A DNA stretch of 64,000 nucleotides from Dactylosporangium sp. AC04546 (GCF_022095675.1 NZ_JAHYSG010000065.1:1-64000); one strand, 5' to 3'. Counted from the stretch's first letter, positions 35,207 to 44,489 are shown. Notes: generated by a model from the letters alone, not told the origin. Numbers and translations: made by a program.

Positions 35207-37628
35207 GAACCTCCCCGAACGGGCTCGCGTCGTTGTCGTCGGCGGCGGGGTGATCGGCACCTCGGTCGCCTACCACCTGGCGCGGCAGGGCGTCTCCGAC
35301 GTGGTGCTGCTGGAGCGCGACCGGCTCACGGCCGGCACCACCTGGCACGCGGCGGGCCTGATGGTCACGTTCGGCTCGCTGTCGGAGACCTCGACGCGGA
35401 TGCGACAGTACACGCGCGACCTGTACGCCGGTCTGGAATCCGAGACCGGTCTCTCGACCGGGCTACGCCAGTGCGGGTTCATCGAGCTGGCGACCGACGA
35501 GGACCGGCTGGAGGAGTACCGCCGGGTGGCCGCGTTCAACCGCCACTGCGGCGTCGACGTGCACGAGATCTCCCCCGCCGAGGTCCGCGCCCTGTTCCCC
35601 CTCGCCCGGACCGACGACGTGCTGGCCGGCTTCTACGTCGCCGAGGACGGCCGGGCCAACCCGGTCGACGTGACGATGTCGCTGGCCAAGGGCGCCCGGA
35701 TGCGCGGCGTGCGGGTCCTGGAGGGGGTGCCGGTCACCGGCGTCCTGCGTAAAGGCGACACGGTCACCGGGGTGCGCACCCCGTTCGGTGACATCGAGGC
35801 CGAGACCGTCGTCAACTGCGCCGGCATGTGGGCCCGGCAGCTCGGCGAGCAGGCCGGGGTGAGCATCCCGCTGCAGGCCGCCGAGCACTACTACCTCATC
35901 ACCGAGCCGATCGACGGGGTGAGCGCCGACCTGCCGGTGCTGGAGGACCCGGGCGCGTACGGGTACTTCCGGGAGGAGACCGGCGGCCTCATGGTCGGCC
36001 TGTTCGAGGGCGCGGCCGCGCCGTGGAGCGTCGACCGGGTGCCCGACGACTTCTCCTTCGGCACGCTCCCGCCGGACTGGGACCGGATGGCGCCCTACCT
36101 GGAGGCGGCGATGGCCCGCATCCCGGTGACCGCCACGGCCGGCGTCCGCACGTTCTTCTGCGGCCCGGAGAGCTTCACCCCGGACCTCGCGCCGATCTTC
36201 GGCGAGTCCCCCGAGCTGCGCAACTACTTCGTCGCCGCCGGCCTCAACTCGATCGGCATCCTGACCGGCGGCGGGATCGGCCGGGCCCTGGCGCACTGGA
36301 TCGCCGAGGGCCGGCCCGACGTCGACGTCACCGGCATGCACATCGACCGCCTCCGGCCCTACCAGGGCAACCGCCGCTACCGGGCGGAGCGGACGGTCGA
36401 GGCGCTCGGCATGGTGTACCAGGCCCACTACCCGAACCGGGCGATGCGCTCGGCCCGTGACGCCAAGCGGTCGCCGCTGCACGACCGCCTCGCGGTCCAC
36501 CGGCCCTACCTGCGCGACGTCTCCGGCTGGGAGATGCCGGACGTGTACGGCTTCACCGGGCCGCTCACCCCGACGTGGGGGCGCCCGGAGTACTTCGAGC
36601 AGTGGGCCGCCGAGCACCGGGCCGCGCGCGAGGGCGTGATCCTCATGGACATGTCCTTCATGGCGAAGTTCCTGGTCCAGGGCCGCGACGCCGCCGGCGT
36701 GCTGGAGGAGCTGTCGGCGAACCGGGTCGGCACGATGGGCACGGTCACCTACACCCAGTGGCTCAACGAGGGCGGCACGATCGAGGCCGACCTGACCGTG
36801 ACCCGCCTCGACGAGGACCGCTTCTGGGTCGTCGCGTCCGACACCGCGCACCGGCACGTCGAGGCCCGGCTGCGCCGGCACGCGGGCGCCCGGCACGCGT
36901 TCGTCACCGACGTCACCTCCGGCTGGGCCCAGCTCAACGTGCAGGGCCCCGGGTCGCGCGACCTGCTCGCGGCCGTCTCGCCGTCCGACCTGTCGTTCCC
37001 GTTCCGCGGCGCGGCGGAGATCGAGATCGGCTACGCGCGGGTGCTGTGCCTGCGCATCACCTACGTGGGCGAGCTGGGCTACGAGCTGTATGTGCCGGCC
37101 GAGCAGGCCGTCCACGTCTACGACACGCTCGTCGAGGCCGGGGCGTCCGCAGGTCTGCGCCACGCCGGGCTCAAGGCGCTCGCCAGCCTGCGGATGGAGA
37201 AGGGGTACCGCGACTACGGCCACGACATCGACAACACCGACGGCGTGCTGGAGGCCGGCCTGGGGTTCGCGGTGGCGCTGGACAAGCCGGCGTTCGTCGG
37301 CCGCGACGCCGTGCTCGCCCGCAAGGCCGCCGGCCCGCTCACCCAGCGGCTGGTCCAGGTGCTGGTCACCGACCCCAAGGCGCTGCTGTACCACGGGGAG
37401 GTCGTCCGCCGGGACGGCCGCGACGTGGGCTACGTGCGGGCCGCGTCCTACGGGCACACGCTCGGCGGCGCGGTCGGCCTGGCGATGCTGGCCACCGGCG
37501 GCGAGCCGCTCGACCAGGAGTGGCTCGACGGCGGCGAGCTGACCGTCGAGGTGGCCGGCTCCGTGTACCCGGCCCGGGCCTCGCTGCGGCCGCTCTACGA
37601 CCCCACCAGCGCGAGGGTCCGCGCCTGA
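35205..37628 (+). CDS. dimethylglycine/sarcosine dehydrogenase-like FAD-GcvT fusion protein
   Basis: Residues 7-390 form a DAO-type FAD domain (VVVVGGGVIGTSVAYHLA, and the WHAAGL segment used for covalent flavin in this family). Residues 430-800 are a GcvT/aminomethyltransferase-fold domain binding tetrahydrofolate, with ITYVGELGYELYVP. The two-domain order is that of dimethylglycine dehydrogenase and sarcosine dehydrogenase, which demethylate glycine derivatives and pass the one-carbon unit to folate. 807 aa, normal size. No choline or betaine genes are next to it. Confidence 0.88.
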   Translation: MNLPERARVVVVGGGVIGTSVAYHLARQGVSDVVLLERDRLTAGTTWHAAGLMVTFGSLSETSTRMRQYTRDLYAGLESETGLSTGLRQCGFIELATDEDRLEEYRRVAAFNRHCGVDVHEISPAEVRALFPLARTDDVLAGFYVAEDGRANPVDVTMSLAKGARMRGVRVLEGVPVTGVLRKGDTVTGVRTPFGDIEAETVVNCAGMWARQLGEQAGVSIPLQAAEHYYLITEPIDGVSADLPVLEDPGAYGYFREETGGLMVGLFEGAAAPWSVDRVPDDFSFGTLPPDWDRMAPYLEAAMARIPVTATAGVRTFFCGPESFTPDLAPIFGESPELRNYFVAAGLNSIGILTGGGIGRALAHWIAEGRPDVDVTGMHIDRLRPYQGNRRYRAERTVEALGMVYQAHYPNRAMRSARDAKRSPLHDRLAVHRPYLRDVSGWEMPDVYGFTGPLTPTWGRPEYFEQWAAEHRAAREGVILMDMSFMAKFLVQGRDAAGVLEELSANRVGTMGTVTYTQWLNEGGTIEADLTVTRLDEDRFWVVASDTAHRHVEARLRRHAGARHAFVTDVTSGWAQLNVQGPGSRDLLAAVSPSDLSFPFRGAAEIEIGYARVLCLRITYVGELGYELYVPAEQAVHVYDTLVEAGASAGLRHAGLKALASLRMEKGYRDYGHDIDNTDGVLEAGLGFAVALDKPAFVGRDAVLARKAAGPLTQRLVQVLVTDPKALLYHGEVVRRDGRDVGYVRAASYGHTLGGAVGLAMLATGGEPLDQEWLDGGELTVEVAGSVYPARASLRPLYDPTSARVRA

Positions 37629-37648
37629 CGCGGCCCCCGTTTCGCCGC

Positions 37649-38143
37649 TCAGCCGAGGAGCTTGAACGCCAGGGTCGTCGACCACCTGTGCATGTCGGGC
37701 TCGACGGCCGGGTCGGTCTCGTAGAGCTCCAGCCGGCACGCCCACCGCTCGCCGCTCGGGGTGTCGACCTTGTCGAACACCAGGCCCTGCGCGTCGGCCC
37801 AGGCCAGCAGCTCGCCGGTCACGCCGAGCAGCTCGTCGGGGTGCCCGACGTGCGTCACCGTGAGGTACCGCCCGGCGGGCAGCACGCCGGCGTGCACCGG
37901 CCCCTCCCCGGGCACCGGCACGGCGAGCGGCACGCCGACCTCGACCTCCAGCAGGTTGTCCATGTCGATGACGTCGTACTTGAAGAACGGCGCACCGGCG
38001 GGCTCGGCGCCCCGGACGGTGAGAAAGGCGAACACGTCGCTCATGCGGTCGGCCACCTTGCCCAGCTCGTGCATCGGGACGGCACCGCCGATGCCGACGT
38101 AGGGCTGGGATTCGCGTTCGATGATCGTCGGGTTCACAGCCAT
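37649..38143 (-). CDS. GyrI-like small-molecule-binding protein
   Basis: A 164-residue protein with IIERESQPYVGI at the start, FKYDVIDMDNLLEVEVGVPL in the middle and a C-terminal WACRLELYETDP, the beta pattern of GyrI/AraC effector-binding domains. Stand-alone versions bind or hydrolyse hydrophobic toxins. The start at 38143 has a GGGGGAT ribosome site directly upstream; ATG 38152 lacks one. It lies 13 bp after the VanW gene and is probably co-transcribed. Confidence 0.75.
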   Translation of the reverse strand: MAVNPTIIERESQPYVGIGGAVPMHELGKVADRMSDVFAFLTVRGAEPAGAPFFKYDVIDMDNLLEVEVGVPLAVPVPGEGPVHAGVLPAGRYLTVTHVGHPDELLGVTGELLAWADAQGLVFDKVDTPSGERWACRLELYETDPAVEPDMHRWSTTLAFKLLG

Positions 38144-38156
38144 ATCCCCCATGCTG

Positions 38157-39866
38157 TCACGGGGTCGCCGCCGGCGGCGGCCCGCAGACGAAGTGCGGCT
38201 CCGGGTCGTAGCGCCAGGCGAACCGATCCCGCCGGACCTCCCTGCCGCCCTGCTTGACGATCCGGAACGCCTCCTGGTGGAAGCCGGGCAGACCGTCGGT
38301 CGGGTTGCAGTCGGGCTCCTGGAGGTACACCGTCTGCGGCTGGACCACCTTGGTGCGTGGGCCGTACTCGGTGGTGACCTCGTAGCGCCGGGTGCCGTAG
38401 AGCGTCACGGTGACCGAGGTGTCGGTCGTCGCCGTGTCGACCAGGATCCCGGTCGGGCCGTCGTTGCGGAACCGCAGGTCGAGCTGCTTGTAGACGACGG
38501 TCGCCTCGATGACCGCCGGGTAGCGGTCGAAGTAGTAGCTGTGCGGATGGTGCTCGACGTCCTGCAGCCCGGCGTAGTAGGCGGCGTTGAACAGCGTCGT
38601 CGCGACCTGGGAGACCCCGCCGCCCGGCGAGTTCTTGATCTTCCCGTCTTCGATGCCGGGTGCGTCGACGTAGCCCTTGGCCCGGCTGCGCTCGCCGACG
38701 TGGTCGTTGAGGCTGAACGTCTCGCCCGGCCGGACCAGCGCGCCGCGCAGCGCCTCGGCCATCGTGCGGATGTTCACCACGCGCGGCTGCCCGGCGGCGA
38801 ACTTCGTGGTGAACGCCGAGACCTGCTCGGCGATCCCGAGCCGGCCGAGCTCGGCCGCGGTGGTCCTGGCGGTGGCCGGGACGAGGTTCGTCTGCACCCG
38901 CCGGGGCGTCGCCGTGCCGCGCAGCGCGGCGAGGATCGGGCCGGGGCTGAGGTCGACCTGCCGGCCGTCCTGCTCGCGCTTGATGACGGGCTTGCCGTCG
39001 GCGATCTGGAACGTCGCGTCGGTGGCCGGAACCTCGACCTTGCCCAGGTTCGTCCGCATCGCCTGCCGCAGGGCGGCCGCGTCGACGGTCGCCTCGATGC
39101 GGCCCTCGTCGTCGGACTCCATGCGCAGGGCGGCGGCGATCGCGGTGGCCGGGACGGTCACGTCGCCGCGGGGCGTGACGAGCACGAGCGGCGCGGCGAC
39201 CGCGGGCGTGGCGAGTTCGGCGACGAGCCGGTCGACGTCGGCGCGGCTGGAGCGCGGCACCAGGTCGACGACCGGGAACTCGATCGGCCGGCCGCGCAGC
39301 CAGCCCCGCTCGGCGATGCCCGCGACGGCGGCGCGGTCGAGGCCGCGGCCGCTGACCGGGTACACCGCGACGGGGTGCTGGCGTTCGAACCGCACGGCCG
39401 GCATGACCGGGGCGTCGCCCTGCGCGCCGAGGTGCACCATGAGCGCGTCGTAGAGCCTCGGCCCGTCGACGCGGATCACCGGCTCGACGCTGACGCCGCC
39501 GCGCAGCCACCGGAACGGCCCGGGCGAGGCCTCGGCGGCCCGCTCGACGGTGGCGTCGACGTCGAGGGCCAGCCCGACCGCGGCCGGTTCGATGATCGCC
39601 TGTTCGGTACCGACGCGGACGTCGACCGGACCGTCGGTGTCCATGGCGCGCAGCCGGGCCGCCGCCTCCTCGCGGGACATCCCGCCGAGGTCGACGCCGA
39701 GCACGTGGACGCCCCGGTCGACGTCGGCGGCGTACGTGCTGACGGCGGCCAGGCCCGGGATGACGACGAGCAGCGTGACGGCGATCACCAGGCGCCGCCG
39801 GCGCCGCGCCCGCGCCCGGCGCACGACCGGCGGGACGACGGGACGCGTGCGGACCTCGATTGCCAT
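38157..39866 (-). CDS. VanW-family membrane-anchored protein
   Basis: An Arg-rich N-terminus and one membrane helix (about 25-46), then a peptidoglycan-binding-type domain (HVLGVDLGGMSREEAAARL), a repeat of similar sequence, and the VanW domain: RPGETFSLNDHVGERS, ASGIEDGKIKN-like loop and GGGVSQVATTLFNAAYYAGL. VanW is found in some glycopeptide-resistance clusters but its function is unknown; no vanHAX genes are here. Probably acts outside the membrane on the cell wall. 569 aa. Confidence 0.9.
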   Translation of the reverse strand: MAIEVRTRPVVPPVVRRARARRRRRLVIAVTLLVVIPGLAAVSTYAADVDRGVHVLGVDLGGMSREEAAARLRAMDTDGPVDVRVGTEQAIIEPAAVGLALDVDATVERAAEASPGPFRWLRGGVSVEPVIRVDGPRLYDALMVHLGAQGDAPVMPAVRFERQHPVAVYPVSGRGLDRAAVAGIAERGWLRGRPIEFPVVDLVPRSSRADVDRLVAELATPAVAAPLVLVTPRGDVTVPATAIAAALRMESDDEGRIEATVDAAALRQAMRTNLGKVEVPATDATFQIADGKPVIKREQDGRQVDLSPGPILAALRGTATPRRVQTNLVPATARTTAAELGRLGIAEQVSAFTTKFAAGQPRVVNIRTMAEALRGALVRPGETFSLNDHVGERSRAKGYVDAPGIEDGKIKNSPGGGVSQVATTLFNAAYYAGLQDVEHHPHSYYFDRYPAVIEATVVYKQLDLRFRNDGPTGILVDTATTDTSVTVTLYGTRRYEVTTEYGPRTKVVQPQTVYLQEPDCNPTDGLPGFHQEAFRIVKQGGREVRRDRFAWRYDPEPHFVCGPPPAATP

Positions 39867-40021
39867 GTCGCTACCGTGCCCGATCCATACCCTTTCACGC
39901 GGAAAGTCGGCATCAATGTCCCCCTACGTGTCACCGCGAATCCTGTCCGTCAACCACAGGAGTGGGGGATGTGCCGTCTCGGGCGGCCGGGAACGACACT
40001 GACGAGGGTCGCTGGCAGGAT

Positions 40022-40858
40022 GTGAGGGTGCGTCAGTTCCGGACGTTGGCCATGCGCGTTCGCTCTCCCGAGGCGAGCGCGGCGCTGGCGCACGCCGCCG
40101 AGCGGATCGGCCTGCCGGTGGCGCAGCTGCCCGGCGACCCGGCCGAGGTGACCGGGTTACGCTCCGCCGACGGCGTCGCCTGGCGGGCCGCCGGCGGGTA
40201 TCTCACCACGCTCATCGCCGCCGGCGCCGACATCCGGCTCTACGGCGCGAGCCCGCAGTGGTTCGCCAACCTGCCGCGCGACGTCACCGGCCGGGACGTC
40301 CGCCTGGTCAGCGTGGGCGAGGCGCCCGACCTGGTCGGCTCGCGGCCGGCGGTGGCGAAGCTGGCCGACGAGAAGCACCCGGCGTTCTCGGCGGCCTGGG
40401 TGCGCAACGCCGACGACCTGCGCAACCGGCTGCGCACGGCCCGGCTGCCGGCCGACAGCACGCTCATCATCATGGATCACTGGCTGGACCTGGCCTCGGA
40501 GTACCGCGTCTTCACCCTCGGCCGGCAGCCGGTCGGCTGGTCGCCGTACCTGGTCGAGGGCGAGGAGTGGAGCCCGTCGCTGCGCACCCACCGGGCGTCG
40601 TGGCACGACGAGGCGGCCGCGTTCGTCGCGATGATGCTCGCCGAGCTGCCCGACGACGACGTGCCGCCGACCGCGGTCATCGACGTCGGGCGCACCGACG
40701 ACGGCCGGTTCGCCGTCCTCGAGGTCAACAACGTGTGGAGCTCGGGCCTGTACAGCTGCGACCCCGACGGCGTCCTGCGCGCGGTGCTCTCGGCGAACGA
40801 CCCGGACTGCGCGGCACGCTGGCGCTGGCAGCCGGTCCCGGTGCTCGGGTCGTTCTGA
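40022..40858 (+). CDS. ATP-grasp-type protein (R2K/DUF4343-like)
   Basis: 278 residues. STLIIMDHWLDLASEYRVFTLGRQPVGWSPY and PTAVIDVGRTDDGRFAVLEVNNVWSSGLY match the C-terminal half of ATP-grasp ligases, where the Asp and Glu-x-Asn bind Mg-ATP. It is only 5 bp before a phosphoribosyltransferase gene, a pairing suggestive of a small biosynthetic or modification operon. Start GTG 40022 or GTG 40028. Confidence 0.7.
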   Translation: MRVRQFRTLAMRVRSPEASAALAHAAERIGLPVAQLPGDPAEVTGLRSADGVAWRAAGGYLTTLIAAGADIRLYGASPQWFANLPRDVTGRDVRLVSVGEAPDLVGSRPAVAKLADEKHPAFSAAWVRNADDLRNRLRTARLPADSTLIIMDHWLDLASEYRVFTLGRQPVGWSPYLVEGEEWSPSLRTHRASWHDEAAAFVAMMLAELPDDDVPPTAVIDVGRTDDGRFAVLEVNNVWSSGLYSCDPDGVLRAVLSANDPDCAARWRWQPVPVLGSF

Positions 40859-40863
40859 ACCGC

Positions 40864-41400
40864 ATGGCCTCGCTCATCGACCGGCTGAAGATCGGCTTCC
40901 ACTGGCGCGGCGACGGCGAGGTGGCCTTCGCCGACGTCACCGAGTGGTGGCGCGACCCGGTCGTCCTGCGCGACCTCCCGCCCGCCCTGGCCGCCCTGGT
41001 GCCCGGCGAGCCCACGGTCGTCATCGGCCCGGCGAGCCGCGGCACCCTGCTCGGCGCGCTCGTCGCCGCCCACCTCGGCGTCGGCCTGGTCGAGCTGCGC
41101 AAGAACGACCGCGTGGCCGAGCACGCCCCGGAGTTCCTGACCCACCAGCTGCCGCGGTCGTACCACGAGGGCGGCGCCCGGCTGAGCTTCCGCCGCGCGC
41201 TGATCCGCCCGGCCGACCGCGTCCTCTGCGTCGACGACTGGATCGAGACGGGCGCCCAGGCCCTCGCCGCCCGCTCGCTGGTGACCTCGATCGGCGCGGC
41301 GTGGCTCGGCACCGCGTGCGTGGTGAGCGACCTCCCGGCCGGCGCCCCGGCGGCCGGCGAGCTCGGCCTGCGGTGGCTCCTGCACGCCGACGAGCTCTGA
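40864..41400 (+). CDS. phosphoribosyltransferase-fold protein
   Basis: The PRPP motif VLCVDDWIETGAQ is clear, preceded by VVIGPASRGTLLGALVAAHLGVGLVELRKND, as in adenine phosphoribosyltransferase-like enzymes. 178 aa. The base or acceptor is unknown. Coupled to the ATP-grasp gene, so both may act on the same product. Confidence 0.8.
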   Translation: MASLIDRLKIGFHWRGDGEVAFADVTEWWRDPVVLRDLPPALAALVPGEPTVVIGPASRGTLLGALVAAHLGVGLVELRKNDRVAEHAPEFLTHQLPRSYHEGGARLSFRRALIRPADRVLCVDDWIETGAQALAARSLVTSIGAAWLGTACVVSDLPAGAPAAGELGLRWLLHADEL

Positions 41401-41519
41401 GCCCTCCCTCGCACGGGGGAGGCGGGTGGCTCGCGCGCGGGAACCGCTGAGGATCGATGGCCCATAGCGTCGGCAGCATGGCTACCGAGGTTCGCCTCCC
41501 GCACTCCCGCTCCTGGACA

Positions 41520-41579
41520 GACGTTGGTCGATCCACCCTCAGTTCGATCGTGCTGCGTGCGGGTGGATCGACCGACGTC
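41520..41579. repeat. dispersed hairpin element, GACGTTGGTCGATC family, copy 3
   Basis: 19-nt arms 41520-41538 and 41561-41579 with one mismatch and a 22-nt loop. Compared with copy 2 the arm has C for T at position 15 of the GACGTTGGTCGATCT core, and the partner arm has changed in step, so pairing is kept. It lies in the 197-bp gap before the UbiA gene, ending 18 bp from its start. Confidence 0.85.
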
Positions 41580-41597
41580 GTAGCGGTCGTCCACCTC

Positions 41598-42434
41598 ATG
41601 CGGCCGTGGTTCTGGCCGCTCGGCTGGGGCGGCGCCTACCTCGGCGCCGTGCTCGCCACCGGCACCCTCTTCCCGCCCGTCACGCCCGGCGCCGTCGCCC
41701 TCGCGTTCGTGCTCGGGCCGCTCGTGTGGGGGGCGGTGCTCGCGGTCAACGACCGGTACGACCTGGAGACCGACCGTCGCAACCCGCGCAAGGCCACCGC
41801 ACCGCTGGTCACCGGGGCCCTCGACGCGGCGGCGCTGACCCGCTGGGCGCGCCGGCTCACGATCGCGGCCCTCGCGGGTGCCGCCCTCGGCGGCTGGCAG
41901 CTCTTCACCGGGACGGCGCTCGTGCTGCTGCTCGGCTGGCTGTACAGCGCCCCGCCCTGGCGCCTGAAGGGCCGCGCCGGGTGGGACGTGACGGTCAACG
42001 CCCTGGCCGTCGGGGTGCTCGGCCCGCTGTCGGGCTGGTCGCTGTACCGCCCGTTCACCGAGTACCCGCTCGTCATGGTCGCGCTCGGCCTGCTGCTCGG
42101 CGCGGCGCTGTACCTGCCGACCACGGTGATCGACGTCGAGGCCGACCGGGCGGCCGGCGACGTGACGTCGGCGGTCCGCTGGAGCCCGCCCGCCTGCCAC
42201 CGCTTCGGCGTCGCGCTGTGGACGGCGGCGGTGCTCCTGTGGCTGGCCTGCTGCCACCTGGGCGTCCTGACCGTCCGGGACGCGTGGCCACTGCAGGATG
42301 CGGCGGCTCCGGTACTGCTGGTGCTGTACACGGTGCTCGCCTCCCGCCCGTCGATCGCCCGGATGGCGGTGGTGTCGGCGGCGTTCGCTGTGCCCGCCGC
42401 CGACTTCCTCCTCGCGTACGTCGCCACGCACTGA
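41598..42434 (+). CDS. UbiA-family prenyltransferase
   Basis: Seven to nine membrane helices with the two aspartate motifs of the UbiA superfamily: NDRYDLETD (first, binds prenyl diphosphate via Mg) and DVEADRAAGD (second). The protein is nearest in pattern to chlorophyll-synthase/menaquinone-type members. Acceptor unknown. I start at ATG 41598; the frame is open back to ATG 41478 through the hairpin element, and residues VVAVVHL just before the start look native, so the element may have disturbed the original 5' end. Confidence 0.83.
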   Translation: MRPWFWPLGWGGAYLGAVLATGTLFPPVTPGAVALAFVLGPLVWGAVLAVNDRYDLETDRRNPRKATAPLVTGALDAAALTRWARRLTIAALAGAALGGWQLFTGTALVLLLGWLYSAPPWRLKGRAGWDVTVNALAVGVLGPLSGWSLYRPFTEYPLVMVALGLLLGAALYLPTTVIDVEADRAAGDVTSAVRWSPPACHRFGVALWTAAVLLWLACCHLGVLTVRDAWPLQDAAAPVLLVLYTVLASRPSIARMAVVSAAFAVPAADFLLAYVATH

Positions 42435-42527
42435 CCGGCGGCCCCCGTTGAACTTGCCTCCGGTCACGTGCCGAAAGTCTGTCAACGCGCTCGTCGCGGC
42501 GGCTAGAGCCGCGGGGCCATCCGGGAC

Positions 42528-42543
42528 GCTGGGACGTCCCAGC
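42528..42543. promoter_or_regulatory. 16-bp perfect palindrome upstream of the HTH-glycosidase gene
   Basis: GCTGGGACGTCCCAGC is a perfect 16-bp palindrome about 100 bp before the ATG at 42645, in a 210-bp gap with no gene. It is suited as an operator, perhaps for the helix-turn-helix of the following gene itself. A weaker stem, GCGGCT/AGCCGC, lies just before it. Confidence 0.45.
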
Positions 42544-42644
42544 CATCCCCACCAGGGCAAACACGGGTGGGACGGGACGACGTTCATGCCGTGCCGGTAC
42601 GATGCGGTCCCGGCCACGCCGCGACCCCGGGAGAGAAGACGGCG

Positions 42645-44489
42645 ATGCACCACCCACACGGAGACCTCGCCGCGCTCCTGACCGCATTGAAGGACCGCAG
42701 CGGCTACAGCTACGCGTGGCTGGGCCGCAAAATCAACGCGAGCAAGTCGGCGGTGCACCGCTACATCGCCGGCCAGGCCGTCCCCCACGACTTCGGCACG
42801 GTGGAGCGCCTGGCGAAGGCCTGCGGCGCGACCCCGGCCGAGCTGGACCGCCTGTACGCCCTGTGGACCGCCGCCCTCCGCGACCCGGCCGTCCCCACGG
42901 AGCGCACCTCGTCCCCACCAGGCACCGAGACCGGCCAGGCCGCACTACTCACCGCGGCGGCCACCGCGACTCCCGCACCGGCCGCTCCCACACCTGCCTC
43001 GGCCACCGCGACTCCCGCACCGACCTCGCCCGCGCCGGCCGCTTCCTCAACCACCCCCGCTCGCCTCGCACCGGATTTATCCCCCAGCAGCGACATTTCG
43101 GAAATGCCCGGTTCAATTGGCGACCGGAAGCGCTCCGCCGCGGGCGGCCGAGGGTGGCGGTGGTCGTGGCGGGCGTACACCGCGGCGGCCGCCGGGCTCG
43201 TGGTGCTCGCCGCCGCCGTGGTCACGGCCGTGCTGGTCGGGCAGGCGCCCGGGCAGCAGGGAAGCGCCGGGGCCACCGGGGAGCCGCAGTGGATCAGCGG
43301 GCCCAGTTGGACGTTGCCGCCTACCCGGGTGTCCAGCGCGTTCTTCGGGGTCACCATCAACACCCCCACGGGGCACATGCCGGGCTTCCCGATCGGGGCG
43401 TTACGGCTCTGGGACAGCGAGACCCGGTGGGCGCAGATCCAGCCGGCCAGGGGCGAGTTCGACTGGGCCACGCTCGACCGGCTCGTCGGCGGGGCCGAGG
43501 CCGCCGGGCTGCCCGTGCTCTTCGTGGCCGGGGGCACGCCCAGCTGGGCGGCGCCCGAGGGGAAGCGGTCCGTGTACCCGGAGAACGCGCGGTCGGCGCC
43601 GCCCGACGACCTCGGCGACTGGGACGCGTTCGTGCGGGCGCTCACCCAGCGGTACCGGGGAAGAATCGAGGCCTATGAGATCTGGGCCTTCGCCAATGAT
43701 GCCCGCCTATTCTCCGGCTCCGTCGAGACGCTCGTCGAGATGACCGAGCGGGCCAGCGCGATCATCCGGGCCGCCGACCCGCTCGCCACCGTGGTCTGCC
43801 CGGGGATGGGCAACCTGTGGAGTCCCGAGGCGCAGCAGGTGATGCGGCGCTTCGCGCAGCTCGGCGGGTATCGGCACTGCAACGTCGCCGGGATCAAGCT
43901 GCACCAGCGCACGGCCGAGGACCCGCCGGAGACGATGCTCGAGCTCACCGGGAACGTCGACCGGATCTTCGACGATGCCGGGATCAACCCGCCGCTGTGG
44001 AACACCGGCACGACGTACGCCATCCCGCTGCAAGGGTCGCTCGCCGAGCCGAAGGCGCGCAACTACGCCGTGCGGTTCTTCCTCGTCGGCCTGTTCGCGC
44101 GCAACGTGCACCTCGACCGGATGTACTTCTACAACTGGGGCGGCACCAAGATCCCCATTGTGCTCCAGGCGGACGGCGGGGCGCCGACCGCCGCCGGGCT
44201 CGCGGTGGCGCAGCTGCAGCGGTGGCTGGCCACGGCCGAGATCCGGGCCTGCGGGCACGGGCCCGCCGTCGGGCTGCCGGTCAACGCCTGGCAGTGCGAG
44301 TTCACCGTCGACACTCCCCTGGGCCGGCGCCGGGCGGTCATCCGCTGGACGCACGCCGGCACCGCGACGATGACCGCCGACGCGGGCGTCGTCGAGCTGC
44401 TCCGCCTCGACGGCACGACCACCGCGCTGCGCCAGGGCGGCGAGCTGGCCCTTACTGAGGAGCCGGTGCTGATCCGCTTCGACGCGTGA
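42645..44489 (+). CDS. HTH domain - TM helix - TIM-barrel glycosidase-fold fusion
   Basis: Residues 10-75 form an XRE/Cro helix-turn-helix (YSYAWLGRKINASKSAVHRY), 85-150 a Pro/Ala/Thr linker, 178-199 a membrane helix, and 215-600 an extracellular GH39/GH5-like barrel (FDWATLDRLVGGAEAAGLPVLFVAGGTPSW). In GH39 enzymes the acid/base Glu lies in a WNExN motif; here the same place reads WAFAND (residues 347-352), so the expected Glu is Phe349. The DNA-binding part would be cytoplasmic and the barrel outside, suggesting a one-piece sensor. The start has GAGAGAAG upstream. Confidence 0.8.
   Translation: MHHPHGDLAALLTALKDRSGYSYAWLGRKINASKSAVHRYIAGQAVPHDFGTVERLAKACGATPAELDRLYALWTAALRDPAVPTERTSSPPGTETGQAALLTAAATATPAPAAPTPASATATPAPTSPAPAASSTTPARLAPDLSPSSDISEMPGSIGDRKRSAAGGRGWRWSWRAYTAAAAGLVVLAAAVVTAVLVGQAPGQQGSAGATGEPQWISGPSWTLPPTRVSSAFFGVTINTPTGHMPGFPIGALRLWDSETRWAQIQPARGEFDWATLDRLVGGAEAAGLPVLFVAGGTPSWAAPEGKRSVYPENARSAPPDDLGDWDAFVRALTQRYRGRIEAYEIWAFANDARLFSGSVETLVEMTERASAIIRAADPLATVVCPGMGNLWSPEAQQVMRRFAQLGGYRHCNVAGIKLHQRTAEDPPETMLELTGNVDRIFDDAGINPPLWNTGTTYAIPLQGSLAEPKARNYAVRFFLVGLFARNVHLDRMYFYNWGGTKIPIVLQADGGAPTAAGLAVAQLQRWLATAEIRACGHGPAVGLPVNAWQCEFTVDTPLGRRRAVIRWTHAGTATMTADAGVVELLRLDGTTTALRQGGELALTEEPVLIRFDA

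Noticed and set aside
38157..39866. VanW protein as evidence of a glycopeptide-resistance cluster
   Set aside because: No vanH, vanA/B ligase, vanX, or vanRS pair is nearby; VanW-family genes are common in actinobacteria outside resistance clusters.
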